Shown in pieces: positions 63,064-64,000 of a stretch of 64,000 nucleotides of DNA. Source of the DNA: Eubacteriaceae bacterium. Its GTDB lineage: Bacteria; Bacillota; Clostridia; Peptostreptococcales; Anaerovoracaceae. The stretch is from the NCBI GenBank assembly GCA_902362805.1, contig CABIXY010000002.1, positions 744,001 to 808,000 on the forward strand, in the 5' to 3' direction. The notes beneath the pieces are model-generated. The model was not told where the DNA came from. It searched no databases and saw only the letters and a list, made by a program, of their open reading frames with translations. A program made the translations under genes and the position numbers. Positions within the stretch are counted from its first letter, which is position 1; every line of letters starts with the position of its first letter.

Positions 63064-63088
63064 AAGAGGCACTATACAAGCACCTCTT
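63064..63088 (-). terminator. Hairpin between secG and hppA
   Basis: AAGAGG and CCTCTT flank an inner GTGC/GC(A)C stem. The T-rich tail is weak, so this is either a leaky secG terminator or part of the hppA leader. Confidence 0.4.
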
Positions 63089-63126
63089 ACTATCAAGCGA
63101 ATATTTAAAATTTAATTATAAACACA

Positions 63127-63357
63127 TTAAAAAATAGCTACAATCGCCAGTGAAAGACCGATAAACAAGATTGCAGATACAACGGTTATTTTGCTCAAAA
63201 TAGCCTCATAACCTTTACTCTTTTTTTTGCCGAACAGCTGCTCAGCGCCGCCTGCGATAGATCCGGACAATCCGTCACTGTTACTAGATTGTAATAATAC
63301 GCTGGCAATAATGATAATGCTGGCAATTGCTAATAGTACCATTAGAGTGGTTTTCAT
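63127..63357 (-). CDS. secG: Preprotein translocase subunit SecG
   Basis: A 76-residue two-helix SecYEG component. Family marks: ASVLLQSSNSDGLSGSIAGGAEQLFGKKKSKGYE (parts: VLLQSSNSDGLSG, GAEQLFGKKK). The ATG at 63357 follows AAGGAGGGAT; the frame extends upstream only into repeat sequence. Expected in an operon with tpiA upstream, but the repeats intervene. Confidence 0.95.
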   Translation of the reverse strand: MKTTLMVLLAIASIIIIASVLLQSSNSDGLSGSIAGGAEQLFGKKKSKGYEAILSKITVVSAILFIGLSLAIVAIF

Positions 63358-63380
63358 CTTATCCCTCCTTAATAGACTTG

Positions 63381-63585
63381 TCACAGTTTTAAAAACTGTC
63401 GTATGCAAAACCCTCTGCTTAATGAGCAAATGCATCGCATGAAACTCGATTGGCCAAGGGTTGACTGCTTAATGGTCCTCGTCCCAATTTGTCTCACAAA
63501 TTGCGGAGAGACCTTATGCAACCACCCTCCAAGAGAGTCAGCGCACCGCGCGTAGCTCGATTGGCTAAGGGTTGACTGCTTAAAA
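63381..63585 (+). repeat. Structured intergenic repeat, copies 2a and 2b
   Basis: Two tandem units of about 105 bp. Copy 2a (63381-63474) has a CAGTTTT/AAAACTG hairpin, an ATGC/GCAT loop stem and CGATTGGCCAAGGGTTGACTG. Copy 2b (63476-63585) has CAATTTG/CAAATTG, CCTTATGCAACCACCCTCC, a GCGC/GCGC loop stem and CGATTGGCTAAGGGTTGACTG (a few bases shorter in part). Copy 2b matches copy 1a at 30580-30650 almost base for base outside the variable stems. They lie between tpiA and secG. Confidence 0.8.
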
Positions 63586-63646
63586 TTCAACCATTTAACT
63601 TTATCATAAGAAATGGTAAAAATCAAGTATTTTTGACACTTTATCC

Positions 63647-64000
63647 CTAAAAGTTGATAATGTCCATAAATTTAGAAGGAATCAGGCTGGCTCCGCCGAC
63701 TAATGCACCATCAATCTCATCCATATTCATGATTTCTGTTGCATTTTCTGGTTTCACACTGCCGCCATATTGAATGATTACTTTGTCGCAGGTATCCTCA
63801 TCGTATAGTTCCTCAACGATCGTCCTGATAAAAGCGCACATTTCTTCTGCCTGCTCCGCACTGGCTGTCTTCCCCGTACCGATAGCCCAAATCGGCTCAT
63901 ATGCGATGACGATTTGCTCAGCTTGCTCGCTCGTGAGACCAGCAAAATCTTTTTCAATCTGCTGTGAGACGACCTCTTTTTCTTTTCCCGCTTCTCGCTG
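63647..64000 (-). CDS. tpiA: Triose-phosphate isomerase, C-terminal part
   Basis: Partial gene whose 5' part lies beyond the window edge. The frame reads from 64000 downward with the catalytic Glu motif [15 protein letters not shown], then [11 protein letters not shown] and the phosphate-loop [10 protein letters not shown], ending at 63647. Interconverts dihydroxyacetone phosphate and glyceraldehyde 3-phosphate in glycolysis. Translation beyond the first ATG at 63841 shows it is a fragment of a longer gene, not a short one. Confidence 0.95.
   Translation of the reverse strand, partial: QREAGKEKEVVSQQIEKDFAGLTSEQAEQIVIAYEPIWAIGTGKTASAEQAEEMCAFIRTIVEELYDEDTCDKVIIQYGGSVKPENATEIMNMDEIDGALVGGASLIPSKFMDIINF

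Noticed and set aside
1..64000. CRISPR array, tRNA or rRNA genes
   Set aside because: No regularly spaced 25-40 bp repeats and no clover-leaf or rRNA-like segment was noticed by eye; a covariance search was not possible.

Overview
This 64 kb window comes from a low-to-medium GC Gram-positive anaerobe of the class Clostridia. Signs of this are Shine-Dalgarno sites near GGAGG before almost every gene, ECF-type ThiT, a K+-dependent membrane pyrophosphatase, VanR/VanS-like two-component genes, EFR1-type ferredoxin-flavodoxin and a Tn916-family integrase. Placement near Eubacteriales family XIII (Anaerovoracaceae) is a guess from gene content; no rRNA or tRNA gene was seen.

Layout. 0-3 kb: dgt, dut and an M16 peptidase in a tight minus-strand operon with a small membrane protein. 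3-4 kb: a Cys-rich protein behind possible sporulation-type promoter boxes. 4-10 kb: a hydrolase lipoprotein, a Cache/HAMP/GGDEF cyclase, and a VTC-domain / DUF4956 / carbohydrate-binding lipoprotein cluster. 10-13.7 kb and 21.8-26.2 kb: a peptide and amino-acid use region (M20 hydrolase, YfcC carrier, D-aminoacylase, YkvI-MBL fusion, RarD). About 14.0-21.7 kb: a foreign, AT-rich integrative mobilizable element between those two halves. It has a Tn916-type integrase and excisionase, an Orf20/MobT-like relaxase, an oriT-like hairpin region, an XRE regulator and, as cargo, a pantothenate operon (PanG-like ketopantoate reductase, panB, panC, panD).

26-33 kb: murI, pepF, nadK, a pseudouridine synthase, a Mn2+ riboswitch with mntP, and a Crp-type regulator. 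33-38 kb: a redox module of an arylsulfotransferase-thioredoxin fusion, a thioredoxin-reductase-like flavoprotein with an extra C-terminal domain, and an NhaC antiporter. 38-44 kb: phosphate transport/PhoU, a PRK06851 ATPase, DUF975, thiN-thiT and a crotonase. 44-49.5 kb: a five-gene overlapping operon joining a glycolipid glycosyltransferase, a polysaccharide deacetylase, a flippase-like protein and a two-component system. 50-54 kb: a short SecA-like ATPase with a small membrane partner, then azlCD. 54-60.8 kb: small regulators and flavoproteins, including a twin-flavodoxin fusion and a decayed membrane-protein gene. 61-64 kb: hppA, secG and partial tpiA.

The features most worth attention are the mobilizable element carrying vitamin B5 synthesis, a family of dispersed structured repeats (30.55 kb and 63.4 kb) whose stems vary with compensating changes, the arylsulfotransferase-thioredoxin module, the permease-metallo-hydrolase fusion and the orphan SecA2-like pair. 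All functional names rest on reading motifs by eye; no database search was possible.
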